NCBI GenBank assembly: GCA_017616015.1 | Contig: JAFZYY010000009.1 | Coordinates: 121,517 to 185,516 of the forward strand | DNA length: 64,000 nt | Direction of reading: 5' to 3' | Origin: Alphaproteobacteria bacterium | Lineage (GTDB): Bacteria > Pseudomonadota > Alphaproteobacteria > CAAGCB01 > CAG-977 | In this document: piece after piece, positions 7,838-15,256 of the stretch | Numbering within the stretch: position 1 is the stretch's first letter | How the letters are laid out: every line of letters starts with the position of its first letter | Translations under genes and position numbers: made by a program | Notes under the pieces: generated by a model | What the model saw: only the letters and a program-made list of their open reading frames with translations | Told to the model about the DNA's origin: nothing | Database searches by the model: none

Positions 7838-8977
7838 CTAATCAATGGCTTCGTTATAAAAATCTTCATTAAGAAGCGCATCGCCGAATCGACCGGCTTG
7901 ACCGCTGACTTTCGGAACGCAACAGCACCCCTGCGTGTTCATATCCGTCGGGCAAGTCGTGATCTCATCGTATCCGTAACCGTCCGCTGCGTATCCGTCC
8001 TGACTGAATGGCTGTTCGCCGCCGCTGATGATCGTAGGATCGTCGCCGACATTAGGATTAATGGGATCCAAGCAGACGCATAATCCGCGGGATCCGACTT
8101 GATGCTCTGTACATGTATAACCGCTTACAGGCGCAGGGCAAACCGAAGTCGAACAACGGATTGAATTCGGGAAGAGTTCTGCGCACTCCTCAGCCGTCAA
8201 TTCGTTTCCTGTCACGTTGTGTTCTGGCGTAGTAGTTGTTGTACTCTGACTGGTGCCGGAATTTGCAGACCCTCTGCATTGACATGAAACGTTCGTGTTC
8301 GGAATCGTTTCAGTGTGGCAACCAAGAGCCGGAGTCTTGCATGTTTCATGACAGTTCGTATTGTAGTTTGTGCATTGCTCTTCTACCGTCGGCGGTGTCG
8401 GCGGCGTCGGCGGCGTACCGCCGCTATTGCCATTGCTTACTACGCATTTGCAAAGACCATACGGTGCCGAATAATCCTGACAAGTCTGGTTGGCTCCGGC
8501 ATGCGAAGCGCAGTTGCTGGGAGCATAACAATCTGACCCACCCTGCAATTGACAGTATGCATCGGTAATGTTTTTGGTTAAGCAGTAACAATGTCCGTAA
8601 TATAAGGACGGATACGGCTCACCTTTGTCTGTACAAGCAGTTCCAACCGGTGCGGCGCTTCCGTTGCAGTGGTTTTCGCCCCAACTGCCGTGGTTGTATG
8701 ACCAGCAAGAATCGGAATTAATGACGTTGGAATCATTTCCGTAATAAGAACGGCATTCCCCGTCTGTAATAGGACGATGCTGATCTCCGCCGCCGCTACC
8801 GGTGCCGTGACCGTCACCATAGCCGTCGCCGGAGCTTCCGCCAGTGCTACCTCCTGCCTGTCCTCCCGTGTAACCGCCGCTTGTTCCGCCGCAGTTACCT
8901 ACGCATACGCTGAATGCCTGAGAAGAAACAAGCGTCCCGGCTATCAGCGCTAATGAAAATAGTAGAGTTTTTTTCAT
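7838..8977 (-). CDS. Multi-module family B secreted cysteine-rich protein (379 aa)
   Basis: Signal peptide (MKKTLLFSLALIAGTLVSSQ, cleavage near QAFS), then a Gly/Ser-rich linker, then about four modules of the family B kind, each running C ... C ... C ... C ... C-x-C (HCYCL, LCKCV, SCQCR, LCVCL). Pro-rich and Thr-rich linkers (around TPPTPPTPP and TTTTTP) separate modules. It ends with TCPTDMNTQGCCCVP, matching the CCC tails of the small B proteins. So it reads as a fused, repeated form of the short B genes. GGAGGG precedes the ATG. It is first in the unit with the 450-residue family A gene. Confidence 0.75.
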   Translation of the reverse strand: MKKTLLFSLALIAGTLVSSQAFSVCVGNCGGTSGGYTGGQAGGSTGGSSGDGYGDGHGTGSGGGDQHRPITDGECRSYYGNDSNVINSDSCWSYNHGSWGENHCNGSAAPVGTACTDKGEPYPSLYYGHCYCLTKNITDAYCQLQGGSDCYAPSNCASHAGANQTCQDYSAPYGLCKCVVSNGNSGGTPPTPPTPPTVEEQCTNYNTNCHETCKTPALGCHTETIPNTNVSCQCRGSANSGTSQSTTTTTPEHNVTGNELTAEECAELFPNSIRCSTSVCPAPVSGYTCTEHQVGSRGLCVCLDPINPNVGDDPTIISGGEQPFSQDGYAADGYGYDEITTCPTDMNTQGCCCVPKVSGQAGRFGDALLNEDFYNEAID

Positions 8978-9064
8978 AATAAGCCCTCCTCAAACTAAAT
9001 ATATGCTTATATTAAACATCAAAATTACACGCTTTAGAAGAGATTTATACCGCTAGGGGTATTT

Positions 9065-9082
9065 TTTGTAATCATTTTGAAA
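9065..9082 (-). promoter_or_regulatory. Conserved upstream element, copy 1
   Basis: An 18-base stretch (plus strand TTTGTAATCATTTTGAAA) sits 88 bases upstream of the start at 8977. A 16/18 match lies 90 bases upstream of the start at 10811. Shared sequence at a shared distance in otherwise different AT-rich DNA suggests a binding site or promoter part. Confidence 0.4.
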
Positions 9083-9139
9083 CAAAAGGTGGAGAAAAAA
9101 GAAAAAATATTCCTTTTTTCGCGTAAAAGTCCGGAAATG

Positions 9140-9168
9140 AAAACCCTCGCGGATTAGGCGAGGGTTTT
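9140..9168. terminator. Terminator after the 437-aa family A gene
   Basis: AAAACCCTCGC and GCGAGGGTTTT form an 11-bp perfect stem with a 7-base loop. It lies just beyond the stop of the minus-strand gene at 9190. Confidence 0.8.
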
Positions 9169-9189
9169 CGTTGTTCAGATTCTTTTTCT

Positions 9190-10503
9190 TTAGTTGGCCA
9201 TGCAATAGCCGTCTACCTCATGATAAGGGGAATTGCAACTGCATGTGCCGTTGTCGTTTAACGTCCATGGGCTCTGGCATCTCAAACAGGTCCATAATCC
9301 GGTGGACGAATATGTAAAGCTACTGAAACAATGATGCGGCTCAACGTTGTAACCCGTGACGCATTTGTTCAGCTGTGTGTTCCACATTTGTCCCGATGAA
9401 CAATGAGGAAGACAGGCTTGATTCCCGACCAGTCCCGTCGAATCGTAGCCGCTGTCGCATATTCTGCAGACAACCATATCATAACCGCTTGTTAATCCGC
9501 TGCTTTGACATGTATGGCAATTCGTTATTGAAGCGGAAGAACATGAGTAACATTCTCCGTCGGCAAGACTCAGGTAATATCCGGCTTCGCACGCGGCGCA
9601 GTAATGATCCGGAACGGACGATGAACAGTGCGGATTATAAGACGTAAATATATCCACACAGTTTTGAATGACCGGATTGTAAACCTTGTCCTCGTTACAT
9701 GACATAATCGGCTGGCTCGGATCTATCGTCAGTTCGCAACGGCACCCTCCCTCGTAAGGTTGAGGCGTATATAAACTGTTGCATACGACGCCGCTGCAGT
9801 TTTCAATGCAGACTCCGTTGGTTGTGTGATGCGTTGAAAGATCGCAATCTCCCGGTCCGTCTTCGCAGTTGCATTTGCCGCCTTCGCTTACGGAATGCTG
9901 GCCTGACGGGCATGCGAAACTCGATATCGGATCGTAACAAGTGCCGTTGTTGTCCGTACACCCGGCGCATGAAGAAGAACCGTCCGGTTCGCACCCGCAT
10001 GTGCCGTTCGTGTTCTTTATGGGGTGTTGTCCCGTCGGGCATGACGGATAACTCGATACCGGATTATAACACGTGCCGTTCGATGTGCAGCCGGCGCATG
10101 AAGAACCGTCCGCTTCGCACCCGCATGTACCGTTCGCGTTCTTTATGGGGTGTTGTCCCGTCGGGCATGACGGGTAACTCGATATCGGATTATAACAAGT
10201 GCCGTTCGACAAGCACCCGGTACATTGACTTTCTAATACGCAGGCGCATATGCCGTTATTACTTATAGAGTACTGACCCGGCGGGCATCCGTAATTCGAT
10301 ATCGGATCGTAGCAGATGCCGTTTGCTCTGCACCCGCCGCATTGTCCGGGCGGTGTTCCGGGAACGTCAATGTTTCCGCCGAAAGTATTCGGGTTCAGTC
10401 CTGTTCCCAATGTCTGCCGTCCTAATTTTCGAGCCGCCGCTTCCGCGTTGTTCGTTGCCGCGAATATCAGCAGTCCTGCTAAAAGGAATATGTATTTTTT
10501 CAT
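9190..10503 (-). CDS. Family A secreted cysteine-rich repeat protein (437 aa)
   Basis: Signal peptide (MKKYIFLLAGLLIFAATNNAEA) followed by ARKLGRQTL and NPNTFGG, the family mark. The N-terminal half is a tandem array of modules built on CAGC, NGTCYNP, SYPSCPTGQHPIK and NGTCGCE, 42 residues each; the DNA repeats at 126 bp (10021 and 10147). The C-terminal half has the GYYLSLADGEC and CxxC modules found in the other A proteins. The ATG has AAGGAG upstream. It follows the B gene ending at 10518 by 14 bases. No anchor or sorting signal is visible at the C-terminus. Confidence 0.8.
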   Translation of the reverse strand: MKKYIFLLAGLLIFAATNNAEAAARKLGRQTLGTGLNPNTFGGNIDVPGTPPGQCGGCRANGICYDPISNYGCPPGQYSISNNGICACVLESQCTGCLSNGTCYNPISSYPSCPTGQHPIKNANGTCGCEADGSSCAGCTSNGTCYNPVSSYPSCPTGQHPIKNTNGTCGCEPDGSSSCAGCTDNNGTCYDPISSFACPSGQHSVSEGGKCNCEDGPGDCDLSTHHTTNGVCIENCSGVVCNSLYTPQPYEGGCRCELTIDPSQPIMSCNEDKVYNPVIQNCVDIFTSYNPHCSSSVPDHYCAACEAGYYLSLADGECYSCSSASITNCHTCQSSGLTSGYDMVVCRICDSGYDSTGLVGNQACLPHCSSGQMWNTQLNKCVTGYNVEPHHCFSSFTYSSTGLWTCLRCQSPWTLNDNGTCSCNSPYHEVDGYCMAN

Positions 10504-10517
10504 TTTTTTTCTCCTTT

Positions 10518-10811
10518 TTATTCACGTACAAGACAAGCTGTTTCGTCGTTGTTAAGGTCCATATCGTCCGGACATTCTTCGACAGGGGGAGTGGGAATCG
10601 GCTCCCAACAGAAACATTTGTCGTTGCTGTTCATCATACGAATAATGCAATATTTCCCGTCCGGCCGGCTTCCCCTGCATCGATTTTGGGAACTTTCATG
10701 ACAGTTAGAGTGAATTCGCTCTTCGCAGGAGTGTACCAATTCCGCTTTTGCTCGTCCGGAAAAGATAAACAACACTGCAGTCAGCATCAGCAATAAAGAT
10801 ATTTTTTTCAT
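10518..10811 (-). CDS. Family B small secreted cysteine-rich protein
   Basis: 97 residues. The signal peptide (MKKISLLLMLTAVLFIFSGRAKA) is nearly the same as that of the gene at 11004. The mature part has eight Cys in the family order, including the C-x-C (KCFCWE) and a final single Cys instead of CCC. AAGGAGGG precedes the ATG. It is the first gene of the unit ending with the 437-residue family A gene. Function unknown; disulfide-bonded periplasmic or secreted protein is the likely state. Confidence 0.68.
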   Translation of the reverse strand: MKKISLLLMLTAVLFIFSGRAKAELVHSCEERIHSNCHESSQNRCRGSRPDGKYCIIRMMNSNDKCFCWEPIPTPPVEECPDDMDLNNDETACLVRE

Positions 10812-10900
10812 TTTTACCCTCCTTAGATAAAGCTTCCGCTTATTATATTAGATAATAAAAAGAGCCGCATTAAAAGGATATTGTAGGGGGAGGGAGTATA

Positions 10901-10918
10901 TTTGTAACCGTTTTGAAA
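10901..10918 (-). promoter_or_regulatory. Conserved upstream element, copy 2
   Basis: Plus-strand TTTGTAACCGTTTTGAAA, 16 of 18 bases equal to the element at 9065-9082 and at almost the same distance (90 versus 88 bases) from the following minus-strand start. Confidence 0.4.
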
Positions 10919-10949
10919 AAAAAAGTTTGACCGGAAAATTTATAAACAA

Positions 10950-10978
10950 AAAGCCTTCGCGCATTATGCAAAGGCTTT
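10950..10978. terminator. Probable terminator after the lone family B gene
   Basis: AAAGCCTT and AAGGCTTT flank a 13-base middle that can partly pair (GC/GC). It lies 26 bases beyond the stop of the gene at 11004. Confidence 0.55.
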
Positions 10979-11003
10979 CGTTAACAAAAGAATTATTGTT
11001 TTC

Positions 11004-11300
11004 TTAATCGATCATATAAATGCAACTTTCATCGCCTTCTTCGCAATCCTGAACGGACTTGGAAGAAATGTTTTCCCAGCAGTAACATTTTTCCTTGCTG
11101 TTATGAAAGTCGTGAACGACGCATTGCTTTCCGGCCGGCGCGCTGCCCGAGCAGGAGTTCACATAGTCGTTACTGATCACGCACGTGTCATTATTAAACG
11201 CTTGCGCGCAATCGGTGTTGCTGAGAGTCTGTTTGTCCGCTCGTGCCGGTGTGCAAAAAACAAAAAGTGCCAACATCAGCAATAAAGATATTTTTTTCAT
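11004..11300 (-). CDS. Family B small secreted cysteine-rich protein (unpaired)
   Basis: 98 residues with signal peptide (MKKISLLLMLALFVFCTPARA) and eight mature Cys in the family B order, including KCYCWE. It is closest to the neighbour at 10518, sharing the signal peptide, GSAPAGKQC/GSRPDGKYC and the CxCWE block, so the two are likely recent duplicates. Unlike the other B genes it has no A gene directly after it: a hairpin follows the stop and the next unit has its own upstream element. An AGGGG sequence precedes the ATG. Confidence 0.68.
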   Translation of the reverse strand: MKKISLLLMLALFVFCTPARADKQTLSNTDCAQAFNNDTCVISNDYVNSCSGSAPAGKQCVVHDFHNSKEKCYCWENISSKSVQDCEEGDESCIYMID

Positions 11301-11422
11301 GGCGCCCCTGCATATTAAACTCTAAGTATATTACATATACCATAAAAACGTATTTTAGAAGAAAAATATACGCACTCTTTAAAATATATTTTGAAAATTT
11401 TTTTAAGTGGTCGCAAAAAAAT

Positions 11423-11453
11423 CCCCGCGTCTTTTTTTTCGCGGGGACTTTTT
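11423..11453. terminator. Terminator after the 252-aa family A gene
   Basis: CCCCGCG and CGCGGGG form a 7-bp GC stem over a 10-base loop, with runs of A on the left and T on the right, so it can work in both directions. The minus-strand gene ends at 11476. Confidence 0.75.
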
Positions 11454-11475
11454 TTGATAATAACAGATTCCGGCT

Positions 11476-12234
11476 TTATTCGCACGTGCGTCCGTCGGCC
11501 GACAGCGTATAGCCGTTTTTGCATACCCGACATATCACGTCGTCGCCCCAGTCCGGCGGTTCCAATTCTCCGTTGCTTTGGCAGACGGAGCAATTGGAAA
11601 TATATATTTCGCAGTCCCAACATTCGCCGTTAAAAGCGTGGCTTAAATAATATCCGATTTCGCATATCCGACAATATTCCGAAGTGGCAGATAAACAATA
11701 ATTAATATAGTCTCTTTTCGGAACACATTTGTGAAGTGACGGATGATAAACCTCGGAGCTGTTCGCGCATGTCTGCGGCTGTTCCGGCTGTGATGCGTCG
11801 GCGATACAGCAACAACCTGTCGAATTTGCTTCAGGGCTGTATCCGACATTGCATAAAACGCCGTGACAGTTGGAAACGCAATGACCGCTGCTATTCAGAT
11901 GCTCGTTTTCCGGACATGTCGTCGCGGAATTGTTTTTTTTGCAACCGCATGAGCCGTCAGGCTTCTTTACTGGTGTATAATCCTGCGGGCAACCGGAGTA
12001 ATCCGACACCGGATTATAACAAACGCCCTCCGCTTTGCAGCCGGCGCATGATTCCGGAGGCGGAGGCGGAGGAGGTGGAGAAGGCGGTGTCGGAACGTCT
12101 CCGCCGACAGCAATGCTGTTCGGATTGATGCCACCGTAGAGTGTTTGACGTCCCAGTTTCTTTGTTTTTGCTTCGGTAAATCCGATCGTTGCAAATATAA
12201 ACAAGCTTGCTAAAAGGAAAATGCTCTTTTTCAT
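11476..12234 (-). CDS. Family A secreted cysteine-rich protein, short form (252 aa)
   Basis: Signal peptide (MKKSIFLLASLFIFATIGFTEA) followed by TKKLGRQTL and INPNS, as in the longer A proteins. A Pro-rich linker (poly-P near residue 55) leads to one CAGCKAEGVCYNPVSDY module like those of the 437-residue paralogue, then VYHPSLHKCVPKR and two CxxC modules ending VCKNGYTLSADGRTCE. So it has the same parts with fewer copies. It begins 12 bases after the B gene at 12247; AAGGAGG lies before the ATG. Confidence 0.78.
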   Translation of the reverse strand: MKKSIFLLASLFIFATIGFTEAKTKKLGRQTLYGGINPNSIAVGGDVPTPPSPPPPPPPPESCAGCKAEGVCYNPVSDYSGCPQDYTPVKKPDGSCGCKKNNSATTCPENEHLNSSGHCVSNCHGVLCNVGYSPEANSTGCCCIADASQPEQPQTCANSSEVYHPSLHKCVPKRDYINYCLSATSEYCRICEIGYYLSHAFNGECWDCEIYISNCSVCQSNGELEPPDWGDDVICRVCKNGYTLSADGRTCE

Positions 12235-12246
12235 AGTTTCCTCCTT

Positions 12247-12555
12247 TTATTCCAGTACGCAACAGCAATGATCGGCGCTTTCCGTCATATCGTCCGCGCA
12301 TTTTTTTACAGGAGGCAGAGAAACTTCTTCCAAACAGGAACATTTCCAGCTGGGATCCCAAAAACTTGGAAAAGAACGGGTGACGCATTCCGTTCCTTCC
12401 GCTACGGCCAAACACGAATTGCCTAACCAGCAAAGCTGATTGGTAAAAGAAATTTGGCAGTCTGTGGTTGTCGGGTTCTGATAAGCATGCGTTTGTTTAA
12501 TAAAAACAAACGATGCTAGTATTAAAGCAATAAAAAAAGTAAATGCCTTATTCAT
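12247..12555 (-). CDS. Family B small secreted cysteine-rich protein
   Basis: 102 residues: signal peptide (MNKAFTFFIALILASFVFIKQTHA), then ten Cys in family order with KCSCLE and the tail HCCCVLE. It is closest in layout to the B gene at 5805 (C-C-C-C-CxC-C-CCC). GAGGAGG precedes the ATG. It is first in the unit with the 252-residue A gene. The 120 bases upstream are very AT-rich and should carry the promoter. Confidence 0.68.
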   Translation of the reverse strand: MNKAFTFFIALILASFVFIKQTHAYQNPTTTDCQISFTNQLCWLGNSCLAVAEGTECVTRSFPSFWDPSWKCSCLEEVSLPPVKKCADDMTESADHCCCVLE

Positions 12556-12677
12556 TGTAGATTCCTCCTCAAAATATACAAGAATAATAATATTCTAATA
12601 TTTATATAATATTTTTAAAAGTGAATATTTTATTTCATGCTTATTTTAAATAAATGTTTGTGATTGTATAAAAATAA

Positions 12678-12708
12678 AAGTGTAAAAGAGAGAATCTCTT
12701 TTACACTT
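12678..12708. terminator. Terminator after the methyltransferase gene
   Basis: AAGTGTAAAAGAGA and its exact reverse complement form a 14-bp stem with a three-base loop; the minus side continues into T-rich sequence. It separates the methyltransferase from the Cys-rich block. Confidence 0.75.
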
Positions 12709-12744
12709 GGGATTGTTTAAGTTTTTACTTGGAAGGCCGGACTC

Positions 12745-13326
12745 TTAATCGGCGTTTTTCTGATATATAAAAACTTTTGTCGGGATTTTAAGCGTGTCCG
12801 TTTGTATCTTTTCTTTTAATCGCAAAGAACCTAATTCAAATGTTTCGGAAACGATAAGCGCGTCTTTCGAAATCTCCTGATTCAGTTTTTCGCCCAAAAT
12901 CGCCGATAAAGACTCGCCTGTGTAACACATGATTAGTTGCATGTCGCCATAGCTTTCTTTCATAAAGTTGCGGCGGTATATATGAACATTCGGCAGTTTT
13001 CGCGAGCGGAATTTCGCAATCAGGTACGGAACAATATCCCAGTCGTACCCAATAAAATGATGTTGGGGAAATTTTTTCGCCAGAGGAATCAGCAGACTGC
13101 CGCTACCGCACCCCAAATCGGCGACGTTAACGGGATCCTTTTTTTCCTGTAAGATTTTTTCGGCTTCCTGAATGACAATCTTTTTCGCTTTGCCCAAAGA
13201 ACAGACAAAAGGCGGATACTTCCCGAAACCGGAACGCAAATATGTGATAAAAAAGTAAAGCGTGAAAACGCACGCGCCTAAACCAATAAATAAAGCTAAA
13301 AGAACAATAATATTATTAATAAGCAT
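12745..13326 (-). CDS. Membrane-anchored class I SAM-dependent methyltransferase
   Basis: 193 residues. One hydrophobic helix at about residues 5-29 anchors the N-terminus. The soluble part has the SAM-binding motif I VADLGCGSGSLLIPLAKKF, and an acidic strand end (FIGYDWD) for motif II. No substrate-specific motif is visible, so the target is unknown. Related proteins are often annotated only as class I SAM methyltransferases. It is transcribed away from the acetyltransferase pair at 13447, with a 120-base shared promoter region. Confidence 0.75.
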   Translation of the reverse strand: MLINNIIVLLALFIGLGACVFTLYFFITYLRSGFGKYPPFVCSLGKAKKIVIQEAEKILQEKKDPVNVADLGCGSGSLLIPLAKKFPQHHFIGYDWDIVPYLIAKFRSRKLPNVHIYRRNFMKESYGDMQLIMCYTGESLSAILGEKLNQEISKDALIVSETFELGSLRLKEKIQTDTLKIPTKVFIYQKNAD

Positions 13327-13446
13327 TTTTATATCCTGTCTTTTCTTGAAAACCGTTTCAGAATATCATAAAGAATATGTGCGATTTAAGAAATATTTTC
13401 CGTTGTAATAAATGTTTCAAGAATAATCAGGAGCGCTAAAAAAAAG

Positions 13447-14004
13447 ATGCTGAAAGAAAAAATATCCGGACAGAGAATAAGCCTGACACGTCCGTTGCCG
13501 GATAAAAAAACGGCCGGAATCATTTTTAATTCTATGGATAAAAGCAGAAAAGCGCTTTCTCCGTGGCTTTATTGGGTGAATGATACGCAATCGCCGGACG
13601 ATACTTTACGGTTTTTAGAAGAGGTTGATCAGGATTGGAATGATCAAAAGCAATTCGTTTATGCAATTTCTTTTCAAAATAATTTCATCGGTCTGATCAG
13701 TGCGATTTGTGTGTCTTGGCGACATAAAAGAGTGGAAATCGGATACTGGCTGGATACGGATTACACGGGGCAGGGCTTTATGCGGGAAGCCGTTTCCTTG
13801 CTTGAAAAAGAGCTGTTCGCGAACGGCTTTAACAGAATAGTCATTCATACCGATGTGCTGAATACGAAATCGGCTAATGTCGCCCGAAAACTCGGTTACG
13901 TTCACGAAGGCGTCCTGCGTCAGGAACGCTATTCCGAAACACAAGGACGTTTCAGAGATACAAACGTGTTTTCAAAACTGAAGTCGGATTTAAAAGAGGG
14001 ATAA
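13447..14004 (+). CDS. GNAT acetyltransferase, RimJ/RimL type
   Basis: 185 residues with the RimJ/RimL layout: substrate-side N-terminus (SMDKSRKALSPWLYW), EIGYWLDTDYTGQGFMREAV carrying the acetyl-CoA-binding turn (Q/R-x-x-G-x), and the C-terminal NTKSANVARKLGYVHEGVLR. RimJ/RimL enzymes acetylate the N-terminus of ribosomal proteins, but relatives act on other amines, so the substrate is open. AGGAG lies 13 bases before the ATG. It ends two bases before the next GNAT gene, so the two are co-transcribed. Confidence 0.85.
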   Translation: MLKEKISGQRISLTRPLPDKKTAGIIFNSMDKSRKALSPWLYWVNDTQSPDDTLRFLEEVDQDWNDQKQFVYAISFQNNFIGLISAICVSWRHKRVEIGYWLDTDYTGQGFMREAVSLLEKELFANGFNRIVIHTDVLNTKSANVARKLGYVHEGVLRQERYSETQGRFRDTNVFSKLKSDLKEG

Positions 14005-14006
14005 AT

Positions 14007-14531
14007 ATGATTTATTTTCAATCAAACGACATCGTTATCAGAGATTTCGTCGAAAGCGACGCTCAAATCATTACGGACGAGGAAATCGCGCAAGGTTGGG
14101 TAAATCAGAAAATCGACAAGTATCTGAACCGCCTGAAAGATCGAAACGACGGAAAGTGCTTTTCTTTGGCCGCCGAATATCAGGGCAATGTCGCCGGCTA
14201 TGTGAACGTGTATCCCAACTCACAGTGGGGCGCTCTGGGGGGCAGGGGATATGCGGAAATCATCGACTTCGGCGTTTTGGAAAAGTACCGCAAAAACGGC
14301 ATCGGCTCAAAACTGATGGACGTCGCGGAACAAATCGCTTCCAAGTATGCGGATACGGTGTATCTCGGCGTCGGGCTGCACAGGGATTACGGCAGCGCTC
14401 AGCGCATGTATGTGAAACGCGGCTACATTCCCGACGGCAGCGGCCTGTGGTATAAAGACAAACAGCTGGAACCTTACGCACCGATGAACAACGACGACGA
14501 AGCCTGCCTGTATCTGTCAAAGAAACTTTGA
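14007..14531 (+). CDS. GNAT family N-acetyltransferase
   Basis: 174 residues with the GNAT core: IIDFGVLEKYRKNGIGSKLM is motif A with the R/K-x-x-G-x-G acetyl-CoA loop, followed by YLGVGLHRDYGSAQRMYVKR and the RGYIPDGSGLWY C-terminus. Substrate unknown. AGAGGG lies before the ATG and only two bases separate it from the RimJ-like gene. It is the last gene before the accessory island; its stop is 23 bases from the first 33-bp island repeat. Confidence 0.8.
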   Translation: MIYFQSNDIVIRDFVESDAQIITDEEIAQGWVNQKIDKYLNRLKDRNDGKCFSLAAEYQGNVAGYVNVYPNSQWGALGGRGYAEIIDFGVLEKYRKNGIGSKLMDVAEQIASKYADTVYLGVGLHRDYGSAQRMYVKRGYIPDGSGLWYKDKQLEPYAPMNNDDEACLYLSKKL

Positions 14532-14554
14532 AATACTGAAGAAAAACAAAAGCG

Positions 14555-14587
14555 TTATTCTCCGGTTGCGTTTTAAGGCGGGCTTGT
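14555..14587 (+). repeat. 33-bp direct repeat, left copy
   Basis: The core CTCCGGTTGCGTTTTAA is followed by a single variable base and GCGGGCTTGT. The same 33 bases, with one change, occur at 19953-19985. The copies bracket the chimeric recombinase, the type IIG-like enzyme and the relaxase fragment, so this may be an attachment site or a duplicated gene edge. Confidence 0.7.
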
Positions 14588-14602
14588 ATCGAATACGGCA
14601 AA

Positions 14603-15157
14603 GTGATCGACGCACGCTTTCGACCGCCGACGGACGCGAAAGAAAACCTGTTCGGAAACAAAGTCACTTTACCGAAACGGGACTATGAACGGCTTTGTCT
14701 TCTGGCGAGCCGGAAAGGGATTGAAAGTCAGGAGAAAATCGCGTTGGAAGTGATGTTAGCCGAACGTAAGGAACTGGACAGCTACAAAGCCGTGACCAAA
14801 GCGCAAAACCGCCCGTTCGGAAGCGCGGCGAAAAGGTATCTGCTGTTTTTAAAAGAACGGAGCGGTAATCCGGCAGAGGGCAACCTTTTCAAACCCGAAG
14901 TAACGGCGAAAATGCCGGCGTATTTTGCGACGCACGTCAAGCCGGAAATCGGGATAACGGGCTTTTGCCTGCACGCTTTAAGGCACAGCTTCGCGTCAAT
15001 GGCAGCGGCGTTGGGATATTCGGACAACATCATCGCGGGATTGTTAGGGCATCACATCAACACGATTACGAACCGATACACGCACCTGACGGAAAAGGTC
15101 GTCGTTGACGCCGCCAACGTCGTCAGCGAAAAAATCGCGGAATTGATCGGAGTGTAA
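14603..15157 (+). pseudogene. Chimeric ORF ending in a tyrosine recombinase (integrase) catalytic domain
   Basis: The last 65 residues are a tyrosine recombinase C-terminus: HALRHSFAS with the catalytic Arg, LLGHH, and the Tyr in NRYTHL. The N-terminal core-binding domain and first catalytic Arg are missing. Instead residues 1 to about 85 (VTLPKRDYERLCLLASRKG, AERKELDSYKAVTKAQN) are charged and helical and do not look like an integrase; they resemble a piece of a mobilization protein. The frame is also open back through the 33-bp repeat. The likely start is GTG 14603, if it is translated at all. It is probably the product of a deletion joining two mobile genes and not active. Confidence 0.6.
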
Positions 15158-15180
15158 AAGAAAACAGGGAAAAAATTATG

Positions 15181-15202
15181 GGACAGAGAAAAATCTCTGT
15201 CC
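15181..15202. terminator. Hairpin between the recombinase remnant and the type IIG-like gene
   Basis: GGACAGAGA and TCTCTGTCC form a perfect 9-bp stem with an AAAA loop. It lacks a long T run, so termination is plausible but not certain. A similar hairpin (CGACAGGGA..TCCCTGTCC) lies within 18591-18612. Confidence 0.45.
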
Positions 15203-15256
15203 TGTAAAAGGTCGTATTCAGAAAAAGCAAAGCAGGTTATTTGATTACAACGTCAT

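Noticed and set aside
4059..12555. Polymorphic toxins or lipoproteins as an explanation of the Cys-rich block
   Set aside because: No lipobox, toxin domain or immunity gene is visible; the Cys begin well after the signal peptides.
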